Counted from the stretch's first letter, positions 48,505 through 57,966 are shown. The stretch: DNA of 64,000 nucleotides from JARRLC01 sp050290865 (GCA_050290865.1 JBNKIW010000004.1:1-64000); one strand, 5' to 3'. Program-made: numbers and translations. Notes: a model not told the origin generated them from the letters alone.

Positions 48505-50277
48505 ATGTCCATGTCTGACGATCCGAGATACCGCCGCGGGCAAGGTGGCCACCAACGTCAGCCTGCTCCGCAGGGCCGGGAGGGGCGCCCGGAGCGTTCC
48601 GCGGCACAGCAGCAGCGCGGCTTCGGTCAGCCCGACCCAACTGCGGACCGGGACGATGGACGGCAGCCCTCTTTCTCCGCTTACCGCCCGGAAGCTTATG
48701 CCGGCGCCGGCAAGGGATCGCCGCGCCAGGACTGGGACCGCGGGCGTAGCGGTGCGCCGCGAACGCAATCTCCCGCCGCCGATGCCTATCCTCGCCCGGC
48801 ACCCGAGCGGCCCGGGGCTCAGCCCGATCCGCGCGATCCTTACCGCAACGCTGCCGATCCCTATGCGGCGCCTCAGCAGGATTACGAGGCTGACTGGCGG
48901 CAGTCCTATCCGGAAGCCGGTGGTTTCAACGACGATAGCGGATATCAGGACGCTGGCGGCAGATTTGCGAACTATTACGAAGAACCGCCCCAGGTGAACG
49001 ATATGCAGGCGGTGCATGACCGCTTTTTCGCACACGAGCCGGAGCAGGACGTCGGCGCCACCCGCTATCGCGGTGTCGTCGATCAAAACGTCGTGGACTA
49101 CCCAGAGGCGCAATACGACGCCGGGGCGGCGGGTAGTGGCTATGGCGGCGGATACGACAGCAATGCCTTCACCCACCAGCCACAGCAGCGCGCGCCCTAT
49201 CCCGCCGATGATCCCTACCCCGCGGACCAGGACTATACCTGGGAGAGCTACGATCACGCGCCGCCTCCCCAGTCGGTCAGACCTCCCTATCAGGCGCCGA
49301 TCGCCGGGCGCGACGACGATCTTGACGCCGATTTCTTCGCCGACGAAGACGAGTTCGAGAACGAAGATTACCAAGAGGAAAGGGGCGGCGGCCGTAAGAA
49401 GCTGATGGCAGCCGTTCTGGCTGGCGCGGTCGTGACCGGCCTGGGGCTTGGCTTCCTTTACAAGAACGGCAGCAGCACCGGCACCGGCGGCGAACCTCCG
49501 GTGGTTGCCGCCGACGCCGGATTGGTGAAAGAAGCGCCGCGCGCGCCGGGCGGCAAGCAGTTTCCCGGCGGCAACAAGCTCATCCAGGACCGTTTGGGCG
49601 GCAGCGGCAGCAGCGGCGAAGAGAGCGCTCCCGGGACATCATTGGCGAGCGCCCAGGCCGATAGCGGCAACCAGATGGAAAGTTCCCCCGCCGTGATCAC
49701 GACGACGGGAAGCGGTACGCTGGAAGAGCGCATCAAGAATGCGCTGCGTGACGCCAAGAACCCAGATGCCGACGGTGCGACGCAGGCCGAGTCGGCCGAC
49801 GCCCCGCAAAGGGTCAGGACGATGACATTCAACCCCGATGGAAGCATTGCCGGCGGGGGCGACAGCGGCAGTTCCGTGCGTAGATTCGAGGCTCCAAGCA
49901 GCCAGTCCGAAACCTCTCCGAACGTCGTGGTTACGACTTCCGAAGAAACGCAGCCAGCCGCCGATCAGAGAGTAGCAGTCGCTTCCCCGCAGCCAGTGCA
50001 GGTTACGGAGTCGACCGTCAGGACGGGCGACTACTTCGTGCAGGTCGGCGCCCGTAACGTCCAGGAAGACGCGATCAAGGCATTCGCCATCATGCAGCAG
50101 AAATACGCCGCTGTGCTCGGCAACTACTCGCCGGTGGTGCGCAAGGTCGATCTCGGTGAAAAGGGCATCTGGTACCGCCTGCGTGTCGGACCGTTCGAGA
50201 CCAGAGACGCCGCCGACCAGCTCTGCAGCGACCTGAAGACCGCGGGCTGGAAGCAGTGCTTCAGCGCGAAGGACTAA
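48505..50277 (+). CDS. SPOR-domain membrane protein
   Basis: 590 residues. Residues 1-290 are a disordered, Gln/Pro/Tyr/Asp-rich cytoplasmic part. An acidic patch ('DADFFADEDEFENEDY') and 'GGGRKK' precede one membrane helix (about 296-316, 'LMAAVLAGAVVTGLGLGFLY'). A long Ser/Thr-rich periplasmic linker ends in a SPOR domain (about 512-587, 'DYFVQVGARNVQEDAIKAFAIMQQKYAAVL', 'GIWYRLRVGPF'). SPOR domains bind denuded peptidoglycan at the septum, so this is probably a division protein of the FtsN type. It leads into nagZ with a 3-base gap. Confidence 0.9.
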   Translation: MSMSDDPRYRRGQGGHQRQPAPQGREGRPERSAAQQQRGFGQPDPTADRDDGRQPSFSAYRPEAYAGAGKGSPRQDWDRGRSGAPRTQSPAADAYPRPAPERPGAQPDPRDPYRNAADPYAAPQQDYEADWRQSYPEAGGFNDDSGYQDAGGRFANYYEEPPQVNDMQAVHDRFFAHEPEQDVGATRYRGVVDQNVVDYPEAQYDAGAAGSGYGGGYDSNAFTHQPQQRAPYPADDPYPADQDYTWESYDHAPPPQSVRPPYQAPIAGRDDDLDADFFADEDEFENEDYQEERGGGRKKLMAAVLAGAVVTGLGLGFLYKNGSSTGTGGEPPVVAADAGLVKEAPRAPGGKQFPGGNKLIQDRLGGSGSSGEESAPGTSLASAQADSGNQMESSPAVITTTGSGTLEERIKNALRDAKNPDADGATQAESADAPQRVRTMTFNPDGSIAGGGDSGSSVRRFEAPSSQSETSPNVVVTTSEETQPAADQRVAVASPQPVQVTESTVRTGDYFVQVGARNVQEDAIKAFAIMQQKYAAVLGNYSPVVRKVDLGEKGIWYRLRVGPFETRDAADQLCSDLKTAGWKQCFSAKD

Positions 50278-50280
50278 GGA

Positions 50281-51309
50281 TTGAGCGGTGGGCGCGGCCT
50301 TCGGGCGTTCATAAGCGGCTGTGGAGGCACAAGCCTGACGGTTGCTGAATGCCGGTTGTTTGAACGGGTCCGTCCTTGCGGGCTGATCCTTTTCAGGCGC
50401 AATTGCGAAAGCCCGGACCAGATCCGGCAGCTTTGCGCAAGCTTCCGCGAAGCGGTCGGCGACGCGGCGGCCCTCGTCCTCATCGATCAGGAGGGCGGGC
50501 GCGTGCAGCGGCTTGGTCCGCCTCGATGGCGCCAATATCCATCGGGCCGCAGCTTTGGCGCACTCTACACCCGCAATCAGGCAAAAGGCCTCGAAGCCGC
50601 GAAGGCAGGCGCCCGCCTCATCGCGCGCGATCTCAGCGAACTCGGTATCAATGCCAACTGTGCGCCGGTACTCGACGTCCCGGTCGCGGGCGCCCATGAT
50701 GTCATCGGCGACCGCGCCTATGGCCCCACACCAGAACAGGTGGCGGCCATCGGCGCCGCGGTCATCGAAGGCTATCTCGCCGGCGGTATACTCCCGGTCG
50801 TCAAACACATCCCCGGCCATGGCCGCGCCACTGCCGACAGCCACGCCGCCCTGCCAGTCATAACGGAGCCGCGCGAGACGCTCGAAGCCACCGATTTCGC
50901 TCCCTTCCGCGCGCTCCGGCACGCGCCACTCGGCATGACGGCGCACGTCCTCGTGACCGCGATCGACGCCGATACCCCGGCGAGTGCCTCGCGCGCCGTG
51001 ATCGAGAGTGTCATCCGCCACTCCATCGGCTTCGACGGCCTCCTGATGTGCGACGACATCGGCATGAACGCGCTCAGCGGTCCGTGGGAGGCTCGCGCGG
51101 CCGCCGTGCTGTCGGCAGGCTGCGACGTCGTGTTGCACTGCAGCGGCAAACTGAGGGAAATGGAGGCGGTCGCCAGCGTCACGCCGGCGCTCACCGGCGA
51201 TGCCGCCCGCCGTTTCGAAGCCGCGCTGGCTCAACTCACACCGCCGCAAAGCTTCGATGAGGCCCGGGCCGAAGAACTTCTTGGCGAAGTTCTGGCCGAA
51301 ACCGCATGA
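50281..51309 (+). CDS. nagZ: Beta-N-acetylhexosaminidase NagZ
   Basis: 342 residues from a TTG start at 50281, close behind the SPOR gene. Family GH3: 'VLIDQEGGRVQRL', the acid/base loop 'KHIPGHGRATADSH' (Asp and His) and the nucleophile Asp in 'LLMCDDIGMNAL' (about 260). It removes GlcNAc from muropeptides in cell-wall recycling. The run SPOR-nagZ-scpA-scpB-tat is the normal alphaproteobacterial order. Confidence 0.94.
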   Translation: MSGGRGLRAFISGCGGTSLTVAECRLFERVRPCGLILFRRNCESPDQIRQLCASFREAVGDAAALVLIDQEGGRVQRLGPPRWRQYPSGRSFGALYTRNQAKGLEAAKAGARLIARDLSELGINANCAPVLDVPVAGAHDVIGDRAYGPTPEQVAAIGAAVIEGYLAGGILPVVKHIPGHGRATADSHAALPVITEPRETLEATDFAPFRALRHAPLGMTAHVLVTAIDADTPASASRAVIESVIRHSIGFDGLLMCDDIGMNALSGPWEARAAAVLSAGCDVVLHCSGKLREMEAVASVTPALTGDAARRFEAALAQLTPPQSFDEARAEELLGEVLAETA

Positions 51310-51357
51310 ATCAGACATTATGGTGCGGATTTTAGTCTCTTTTTACGGCAACACGCC

Positions 51358-52236
51358 ATGGGATCACAGGACACCACACCGCTGACAGAAGACAGCACGC
51401 CCGACGCATCGCCGCCGGGAGCGGCAGATTATGACAATGTGGTCCCGTTCGACGACGTCGCGCCGTCCGAGCGGCTCATGATTTCGCTCGACGGTTATGA
51501 AGGGCCGCTGGACCTGCTCCTCAGCCTGGCACGCACGCAGAAAGTGGATCTCACCAAGATTTCCATCCTGGCACTGGCCGAGCAATATCTGGAGTTCATT
51601 ACCACCGCCCGCGCGCTGCGGCTGGAAATCGCCGCGGACTATCTGGTGACGGCGGCGTGGCTGGCATTCCTCAAATCGAAGCTGCTGCTGCCGGCGCAGG
51701 AGACCAGCGCGGACGAGCCGAGCGGGCAGGAAATGGCCCTGCACCTCGCATTCCGCCTCAAACGCCTGGAAGCGATGCGTGATTCCGTCGCGCGGCTGTT
51801 CGGCCGCAAGCAACTGGGGCAGGACTTCTTCGCCCGGGGCATGCCGGAGGGCGTGCGCACCATCCGCAAGAGCGAGTACTGGGCCAGCGTCTACGATCTT
51901 CTCAAGGCTTACGCCGATCAGCGCCGGCGGACGGCGGTCGCGCCGGTGACGATGGTCGGACGCACGGTCTGGTCGGTCAAGGAGGCGCGCGACCGCCTGG
52001 AGCAGCTGCTCGGCATCACGGGACAATGGGCGGTTCTCGACACCTACCTTGAAGAATACCTCCGCGATGAGGACATGTCGAAGACGGCGCTGGCGAGCAG
52101 CTTCGGCGCGGCCCTGGAGCTGTCTCGCGAGGGTCATGTCGAACTCCGCCAGGCGTGCGCGTTCGCGCCTTTGTATGTCCGCTGGCTGAAGCCGAGCCCC
52201 GCGGATGGCCCCGGCGGCAAGACGGTGGCTGTGTAA
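51358..52236 (+). CDS. scpA: Segregation and condensation protein A
   Basis: 292 residues. ScpA kleisin: N-terminal 'LDGYEGPLDLLLSLARTQKVDLTKISILALAEQYLEFI' and 'AADYLVTAAWLAFLKSKLLLP', both diagnostic, and a C-terminal winged-helix region (about 215-285) that contacts the SMC head. It joins ScpB and SMC in chromosome condensation. The smc gene is not in the window. Confidence 0.94.
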   Translation: MGSQDTTPLTEDSTPDASPPGAADYDNVVPFDDVAPSERLMISLDGYEGPLDLLLSLARTQKVDLTKISILALAEQYLEFITTARALRLEIAADYLVTAAWLAFLKSKLLLPAQETSADEPSGQEMALHLAFRLKRLEAMRDSVARLFGRKQLGQDFFARGMPEGVRTIRKSEYWASVYDLLKAYADQRRRTAVAPVTMVGRTVWSVKEARDRLEQLLGITGQWAVLDTYLEEYLRDEDMSKTALASSFGAALELSREGHVELRQACAFAPLYVRWLKPSPADGPGGKTVAV

Positions 52237-52332
52237 ACCCGAGTACCAGCTCAGAACACGGCAGGCAGCGCACGAAATGGCTTTTTCGCGCGCCCGGCCA
52301 AGACGTTAGCGATAGGACGGGCAAGAATCCAG

Positions 52333-53196
52333 ATGTCAGAACAAGAAAAGCCAATCCAGGGGCGCCTGCCCTTTCCTGCGTTGGTGGAGCCGGAGGCGCA
52401 GCAGCTTGCGGGCAATGTCGCGCGGCTGCCGTCGGCGGACCACTGGGAGAAGCTGCGTGTCCTCGAAGCGGTGCTGTTCGCGGCGGCCGAGCCGCTGGAC
52501 GAGGCGTCACTGGTCCAGTATTTCGCCGGCGGTGACGATATCGGCGCGCTGCTGGCGGAGTTGCAGAACCTCTATGCGGGCCGCGGTGTCAATGTCGTGC
52601 GCGTCGCCGGAAAATGGGCGTTCCGCACGGCGCCCGACCTGTCCTTCCTCCTGGAGCGCCACGCCATCGAACCGAAGAAGCTGTCCAGGGCCGCTCTGGA
52701 GACGCTGGCAATCATTGGCTATCATCAGCCGGTGACACGCGCGGAGATCGAAGAAGTGCGCGGCGTGGCGACATCGAAAGGCACGCTCGATGCGCTCCTG
52801 GAGATGGGCTGGATCAGGATGCGCGGACGCCGCCGCGCGCCGGGACGGCCGGTCACCTATGGCACCACCGATACGTTCCTGGAGCATTTCGGCTTCGACA
52901 GTATCAAGGATCTGCCCGGTCTCTCCGAGCTGAAAGGCGCAGGGCTCCTCGACAGCAACCTGCCGCCCGGCTTCACCATCCCCGATCCGAACGACGCCGC
53001 CGCGCTCCTGCCGGACGAGGATCCGCTGGGCAATCCTGACGCGGAGGAGGAAGAGGACACGGCCAAAGCCGAGGCCGTGGACACGGAGCCGAAGCCGCTG
53101 GCCGAGGACGATGAGAAGCCGGAAGAGGACGAGGACGAAGACCCTCAGCAGCCAAACATGCTCGCCTTCCCGCTCCTGCGGCAGAGCCAGGGCTGA
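52333..53196 (+). CDS. scpB: Segregation and condensation protein B
   Basis: 287 residues. Two winged-helix domains: 'VLEAVLFAAAEPLDEASLVQYF' (about 38-60), and 'LSRAALETLAIIGYHQPVTRAEIEEVRGVATSKGTLDALLEMGWIRMRGRR' (about 117-165) followed by 'GRPVTYGTTDTFLEHFGF'. An acidic, Glu/Asp-rich tail (about 235-275) is longer than in E. coli-type homologues. Partner of ScpA. ATG 52333 starts 96 bases after scpA. Confidence 0.94.
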   Translation: MSEQEKPIQGRLPFPALVEPEAQQLAGNVARLPSADHWEKLRVLEAVLFAAAEPLDEASLVQYFAGGDDIGALLAELQNLYAGRGVNVVRVAGKWAFRTAPDLSFLLERHAIEPKKLSRAALETLAIIGYHQPVTRAEIEEVRGVATSKGTLDALLEMGWIRMRGRRRAPGRPVTYGTTDTFLEHFGFDSIKDLPGLSELKGAGLLDSNLPPGFTIPDPNDAAALLPDEDPLGNPDAEEEEDTAKAEAVDTEPKPLAEDDEKPEEDEDEDPQQPNMLAFPLLRQSQG

Positions 53197-53403
53197 CAGG
53201 GCGAAATCTTTCGTTCATCATAACCGCGCGACGCCGCGCCTTTTGGCGTTTACCCTGTCCGGCGGCACATATTCGCCGGGGCGCGGGTCGCTTGCGGAGC
53301 GCTTGTAATCCACGTAAGTTGCCCAGGAACCTCCCGCGACGCGGACGATGGGGCTTGGCTGGCGGCTGCTGGCCACATATATCTCGCGAAAGCTTGATCT
53401 TCG

Positions 53404-53886
53404 ATGTTCGATATCGCCTGGTCGGAACTGCTTCTGGTGATCGCCGTGGCCATCCTGGTCGTCGGCCCCAAGGAGCTGCCCGGCGCGCTGCGCGCCCTGG
53501 GACGCATCATTGGCAAGGTGCGCCGCACCGCGGACGAATTCAGGCGCCAGTTCGAAGATACGATACGCGATACCGGCGCCGAGGAACTGCAGCGTGAAAT
53601 CGATCAGTTGCGCTACAATAATCCGCTGACCGAGATCCGCGACACCCTTGAAGACGCCGCCCGCGACGCAGACCAGAAGGCGCAGCAGCCCCCCACCCTC
53701 GAACCGCCCGCTGGCGAGACCGCGCCGGGCGCTGCAGAGACTGCCGGGCAGCCTTCCGCATCACCATCAGACGCCACCACCACCGCCGCTTCTGAAACCC
53801 GATCGCCCGACGGTGACGCCAACGGCGCGACCGACGGCTCCGGTTCCGAGCCGCGCGTCAACGGCGAACAACGGCACGCAAACTGA
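53404..53886 (+). CDS. tatB: Twin-arginine translocase subunit TatB
   Basis: 160 residues: one N-terminal membrane helix ('MFDIAWSELLLVIAVAILVV'), a hinge G-P-K-E-L-P, an amphipathic helix ('ALRALGRIIGKVRRTADEFRRQF') and a long Ala/Pro/Thr-rich tail. The Glu in 'WSELL' and the length identify TatB rather than TatA. TatB and TatC form the receptor for twin-arginine signal peptides. The gap of 207 bases before it, where tatA normally sits, contains no tatA. Confidence 0.92.
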   Translation: MFDIAWSELLLVIAVAILVVGPKELPGALRALGRIIGKVRRTADEFRRQFEDTIRDTGAEELQREIDQLRYNNPLTEIRDTLEDAARDADQKAQQPPTLEPPAGETAPGAAETAGQPSASPSDATTTAASETRSPDGDANGATDGSGSEPRVNGEQRHAN

Positions 53887-53903
53887 CGTTCGAGGCTCCA
53901 TCC

Positions 53904-54689
53904 GTGACCACTGAAGACTTCGACGCCACCAAAGCCCCGCTGATCGAGCACCTGATCGAGCTGCGCACGCGACTGCTCTATTCGCTCCTCGGTGTCGGCG
54001 CCGCCTTCGTCATCTGCATCTTTTTCGCCAAGGACATCTACAACCTCCTGGTCATCCCTTACCAGTGGGCCGCCGGAACCGACGCGCCCATCGAGATGAT
54101 CTACACGGCACCGCAGGAGTTCTTCTTCACCCAACTGCGGCTCGCCCTGTTCGGAGCGGTGTTCTTCGCCTTCCCCGTCATCGCGTCACAGATCTACATG
54201 TTCGCGGCGCCCGGCCTCTACAAGAACGAGCGAGAAGCGTTCCTGCCGTATCTCATCGCCACGCCGGTGCTGTTCGTGCTGGGCGCGCTGCTCGTCTATT
54301 TCGTCGTCATGCCGCTGGCGATGACGTTCTTCCTGTCCATGCAGCAGACGGACGGCACGGCGCATATCAAGCTGACGGCGCGGGTCAGCGAATATCTCAC
54401 GCTGATCATGGCGCTGATCCTCGGCTTCGGCATCTGCTTCCAGTTGCCCGTCATCCTGACCCTGCTCGCGCGCGCGGGGGTCATCACGGCGGACGATCTG
54501 CGCTCCAAGCGGCGCTATGCCATTGTCGGCGTGTTCATGGTCGCGGCAGTGCTGACGCCGCCCGATCCGATCAGCCAGATCTCGATGGCCATCCCGACGG
54601 TGCTGCTTTACGAGTTGTCCATTCTTGCCGTTGCCCGTGCCGAGAAGCGGCGCGCCGAGCGGGACAAGCAGGATAGCGGATCGACATAA
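53904..54689 (+). CDS. tatC: Twin-arginine translocase subunit TatC
   Basis: 261 residues from a GTG 17 bases after tatB. Six membrane helices; TatC signatures 'PLIEHLIELRTRLLYSLLG' at the N-terminus, 'TAPQEFFFTQLRLALFGAVFFAFPVIASQIYMFAAPGLYKNER' and 'FGICFQLPVILTLLARAGVI'. It binds the RR motif of folded Tat substrates at the inner membrane. Confidence 0.96.
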   Translation: MTTEDFDATKAPLIEHLIELRTRLLYSLLGVGAAFVICIFFAKDIYNLLVIPYQWAAGTDAPIEMIYTAPQEFFFTQLRLALFGAVFFAFPVIASQIYMFAAPGLYKNEREAFLPYLIATPVLFVLGALLVYFVVMPLAMTFFLSMQQTDGTAHIKLTARVSEYLTLIMALILGFGICFQLPVILTLLARAGVITADDLRSKRRYAIVGVFMVAAVLTPPDPISQISMAIPTVLLYELSILAVARAEKRRAERDKQDSGST

Positions 54690-54835
54690 GGGCGGGATAT
54701 TCACCACGAGAGATGCAGACGGGCCATTCGTCCCCCGTTTCTGCGCGGGCGAGCGCCCTAAAACTGGACGGCGGCAGCGTCCCGGCCTATCTTCCCGCGC
54801 GGCAGTTCACCCCTTACCGACACAAGGCAGACCCC

Positions 54836-56119
54836 GTGCTCGATCTGAAACTGATCCGGGACAATCCGGAAGGCTTTGACGCCGCGCTCGCGGTGCGCGG
54901 CCTTGACCCCCTGGCGGAAACCATTCTCGGCCTCGACGCCGAGCGCAAGAAACAGGTCACCGCCTGCCAGGAAGCGCAGACGCGGCGCAATCAGCTCTCC
55001 AAGGGGATCGGCAAGGCCAAGGCCGCCAAGGACGAGGCAGAGGCCGGGAGGCTGATGGCCGAGGTCGCGGCGTTGAAAGACGCCATCCGCGACGGCGAGG
55101 CGGCGGAGAAGGAGGCGACCGCGCGGCTTGAGGAAATCCTCGTTTCCACGCCGAATTTGCCCGCCGCGGATGTGCCGATCGGCCCGGACGAGACCGCCAA
55201 CAAGGAGCTGCGCAAATGGGGCAAGCCGCCCAAATTCAGCTTCGCGCCGAAGCAGCATTTCGAGCTGGGAGAAGCGCTCGGGCTGATGGATTTCGAGACG
55301 GCGGCGAAGCTGTCCGGTGCGCGGTTCGTGGTGCTGAAAGGCGCGCTGGCGCGGCTGGAGCGGGCGCTCGCAGCTTTCATGCTGGATTTGCAGACGGGCG
55401 AGTATGGCTACGAGGAGGTCAACCCGCCCTTCATGGTGCGCGATGACGCGGCTTTCGGCACCGCGCAGTTGCCCAAATTCGCCGTGGACCTGTTCAAGAC
55501 CACCAACGATTTCTGGCTCATCCCCACCGCCGAAGTGCCGCTGACCAACCTCGCGCGCGACACCATCCACGACGAGACCGCGCTGCCCATGCGCTTCACC
55601 GCGCACACGCCCTGCTTCCGCTCCGAGGCGGGCGCGGCGGGCAAGGACACGCGCGGCATGATCCGCCTGCACCAGTTCTCGAAGGTCGAACTAGTCAGCA
55701 TCACCGCGCCCGAGCAGTCCGCTGAGGAGCATGAGCGCATGACGGCCTGCGCCGAGGAAGTGCTGAAGAGGCTCAGCCTCGCCTACCGCGTCATCGTGCT
55801 GTGCACCGGCGACATGGGTTTCGCCGCGCGCAAAACCTACGATCTCGAAGTCTGGCTGCCCGGCCAGGACACCTATCGCGAGATTTCGAGTTGCTCTAAC
55901 TGCGGGGATTTCCAGGCGCGGCGCATGAGCGCGCGCTACCGGCCCAAGGGCGCCAAGGACGTGCGCTATTGCCACACGTTGAACGGCTCGGGGCTGGCGG
56001 TGGGTCGCGCGCTGGTTGCAGTCGTGGAGAACTACCAGCAGAAAGACGGCAGCATCCGTGTGCCCGAAGTGCTGGTGCCGTATATGGGCGGGATGGAGGT
56101 CATCGCCGCGAAGAGCTGA
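54836..56119 (+). CDS. serS: Seryl-tRNA synthetase
   Basis: 427 residues from the GTG at 54836 (AAGG nine bases before), giving the canonical 'MLDLKLIRDNPEGFDAAL' start; an upstream start at 54713 would add 41 unconserved residues. The N-terminal coiled-coil arm (about 30-100) binds tRNA-Ser. Class II motifs: motif 2 'FRSEAGAAGKDTRGMIRLHQFSKVE' and motif 3 'NGSGLAVGRALVAVVENYQ'. Last gene of the tat cluster; it converges with leuA. Confidence 0.96.
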   Translation: MLDLKLIRDNPEGFDAALAVRGLDPLAETILGLDAERKKQVTACQEAQTRRNQLSKGIGKAKAAKDEAEAGRLMAEVAALKDAIRDGEAAEKEATARLEEILVSTPNLPAADVPIGPDETANKELRKWGKPPKFSFAPKQHFELGEALGLMDFETAAKLSGARFVVLKGALARLERALAAFMLDLQTGEYGYEEVNPPFMVRDDAAFGTAQLPKFAVDLFKTTNDFWLIPTAEVPLTNLARDTIHDETALPMRFTAHTPCFRSEAGAAGKDTRGMIRLHQFSKVELVSITAPEQSAEEHERMTACAEEVLKRLSLAYRVIVLCTGDMGFAARKTYDLEVWLPGQDTYREISSCSNCGDFQARRMSARYRPKGAKDVRYCHTLNGSGLAVGRALVAVVENYQQKDGSIRVPEVLVPYMGGMEVIAAKS

Positions 56120-56179
56120 GCCGCGCCGGAGAATCGCCCGGCGTGGCCCTTCGCTTCATCTTTTCAGGCGGAGACCGCC

Positions 56180-57769
56180 TCAAACCGCCGCCATTGCGTC
56201 CGGCGCCGATTTCTCGCGCCGCACCACCAGCTTGTTGAGCGCACTCACATAAGCCCTGGCGGAGGCCACCAGCGTATCGGTGTCCGACCCGCGGCCCGTT
56301 ACGGTCTTTCCGCCCTCCTCCAGCCGCACGCTCACCTCCGCCTGCGCGTCGGTCCCTTCGGTCACGGCATGCACCTGATAGAGCGGCAGACGCGCCTCAT
56401 GCGGCACGGCCACCCTGATGGCCTTGAAAATCGCGTCCACCGGACCGTCGCCCGTGCTCTCGCACGTCTTGTGCTGGCCGTCGACGTCGAGCGTGATGGT
56501 CGCCTTCTGCGGCCCGCACGTCCCCGCGATCACCGTGAGGGACAGCACCTTGATGCGGTCATGCGCCGTCGCCATGCCCTGATCGACGATGGCTTCGATG
56601 TCCTCGTCGAAGATCTGCTTCTTCTTGTCGGCGAGATCCTTCATGCGGTTGAAGGCGTCCTCGAAGGCGTTGTCGCCCAGATCGTAGCCCAGTTCGCGCA
56701 GCTTTTCGCGGAAGGCGTGGCGGCCGGAATGCTTGCCCATCACCAGCGCCGTCTCCTTCACGCCGATACTCTCCGGCGTCATGATCTCGTAAGTCTGCGC
56801 GTTCTTGAGAACGCCGTCCTGGTGGATGCCAGACTCGTGCGCGAAGGCGTTCTTGCCGACAATGGCCTTGTTGTATTGCACGGGGAAGGCCGAGACCGCC
56901 GAGACGAGCTTCGAGGCGCGCATCAGATAGGTGGTATCGACGCCCGACCAATAGGGCAGCACGTCGTTGCGCGTGCGGATGGCCATCACGACCTCTTCCA
57001 GCGCCGCGTTGCCCGCGCGCTCGCCCAGGCCGTTGATGGTGCATTCGATCTGGCGCGCGCCCGCCCGCATCCCCGCCAGCGAGTTGGCGACGGCCAGGCC
57101 GAGATCGTTGTGGCAATGGGTGGAGAAGACGACCTTGTCCCCGCCGGGCACCGTCGCGCGCAGCATCTTGATGATGTCGTACATCTCGTCTGGCGTGGTG
57201 TAGCCCACCGTATCGGGCACGTTAATGGTCGTGGCCCCCGCCTTGATGGCCGTCTCGACGCAGGCGCACAGATAATCCCGCTCGGTGCGGGTGGCGTCCA
57301 TGGCCGACCATTCGACGTCCTCCGTGTAGGTGCGCGCGCGGCGAACCGAGGCGTCGATCTTCTCCAGCACCTGCTCCTTGGTCAGTTGCAACTGGTACTC
57401 GCGATGGAGGGGCGACGTCCCGATGAAAGTGTGGATGCGGGGGTGTTTGGCGTCCTGCAGCGCCTCGCCGGCGCGGTCGACGTCGTTCAGCCCGGCGCGC
57501 GCCAGGGCGCAGACCACCGCGTTCCTGGCGACCTTGGCAATCTCGGCGACCGCCTGAAAATCGCCGTTGGACGCCGCGGGAAAGCCTGCCTCGATGATAT
57601 CGACGCCCATTTCGTCGAGGAGCGTGGCGACCTTCAGCTTCTCTTCCAGCGTCATCGACGCGCCGGGCGACTGCTCGCCGTCGCGCAGCGTTGTATCGAA
57701 AATGTACACGCGGTCCTCGGGCTTGCGCTGCACGCGAGCCGAGTCCTGTGCTGCCGGTTCTGTGGTCAT
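56180..57769 (-). CDS. leuA: 2-isopropylmalate synthase
   Basis: 529 residues. First committed step of leucine synthesis, joining acetyl-CoA with 2-oxoisovalerate. The TIM barrel has 'FDTTLRDGEQSPGASM' (about 24) and the metal-binding H-x-H in 'VVFSTHCHNDLGLAVANS' (about 213), plus 'NGLGERAGNAALEEV'. The C-terminal regulatory domain (about 395-515) binds leucine for feedback inhibition. Upstream is a leader peptide rich in Leu codons and a stem-loop, so transcription attenuation is likely in addition. Confidence 0.96.
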   Translation of the reverse strand: MTTEPAAQDSARVQRKPEDRVYIFDTTLRDGEQSPGASMTLEEKLKVATLLDEMGVDIIEAGFPAASNGDFQAVAEIAKVARNAVVCALARAGLNDVDRAGEALQDAKHPRIHTFIGTSPLHREYQLQLTKEQVLEKIDASVRRARTYTEDVEWSAMDATRTERDYLCACVETAIKAGATTINVPDTVGYTTPDEMYDIIKMLRATVPGGDKVVFSTHCHNDLGLAVANSLAGMRAGARQIECTINGLGERAGNAALEEVVMAIRTRNDVLPYWSGVDTTYLMRASKLVSAVSAFPVQYNKAIVGKNAFAHESGIHQDGVLKNAQTYEIMTPESIGVKETALVMGKHSGRHAFREKLRELGYDLGDNAFEDAFNRMKDLADKKKQIFDEDIEAIVDQGMATAHDRIKVLSLTVIAGTCGPQKATITLDVDGQHKTCESTGDGPVDAIFKAIRVAVPHEARLPLYQVHAVTEGTDAQAEVSVRLEEGGKTVTGRGSDTDTLVASARAYVSALNKLVVRREKSAPDAMAAV

Positions 57770-57841
57770 GGAATTGCCTTTGCTTGCTCTGTCCGGCTGG
57801 GATCGTGCCGGTAAATTGCGCGCTCATCTGGTCGGATCGAA

Positions 57842-57880
57842 CCCCTAAGCGCCCAGCATCGGCCGGACGGCGCTCAGGGG
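57842..57880 (-). promoter_or_regulatory. leuA leader stem-loop (attenuator part)
   Basis: CCCCTAAGCGCC (57842-57853) and GGCGCTCAGGGG (57869-57880) pair over 12 bases with one mismatch. On the transcript the first arm contains the stop codon of the leader peptide (57874-57876). Downstream, a weaker GCCGG stem lies near 57800-57820. No clear U-run follows, so the terminator partner is not resolved. Confidence 0.55.
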
Positions 57881-57966
57881 CGAATAAGGAGGAGGAGCGC
57901 TGCGAGCGCGGCTGCAGACGCATGCAGGCATGAGGGCGTGATGCGCGAGGCGCCCGCCGCGGTCAT
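57874..57966 (-). CDS. leuL: Leucine-rich leader peptide of leuA
   Basis: 30 codons on the minus strand from ATG 57966, with an AGCAGG site eight bases upstream, to TGA. The end reads A-L-A-A-L-L-L-L-I-R-P: four consecutive Leu codons (CTC CTC CTC CTT) just before the stop, which falls in the arm of a stem-loop 100 bases ahead of leuA. This is the classic design for ribosome-mediated attenuation by charged tRNA-Leu, known upstream of leuA in several proteobacteria. The peptide itself has no other expected role. Confidence 0.72.
   Translation of the reverse strand: MTAAGASRITPSCLHASAAALAALLLLIRP

Noticed and set aside
53221..53300. GCC-TTTT-GGC hairpin after scpB as a terminator
   Set aside because: Stem of only four or five pairs and no T-run; scpB probably reads through to tatB.
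56166..56180. AGGCGG/CCGCCT hairpin between serS and leuA as a bidirectional terminator
   Set aside because: Short stem with no T-run on either side, and it overlaps the leuA stop.
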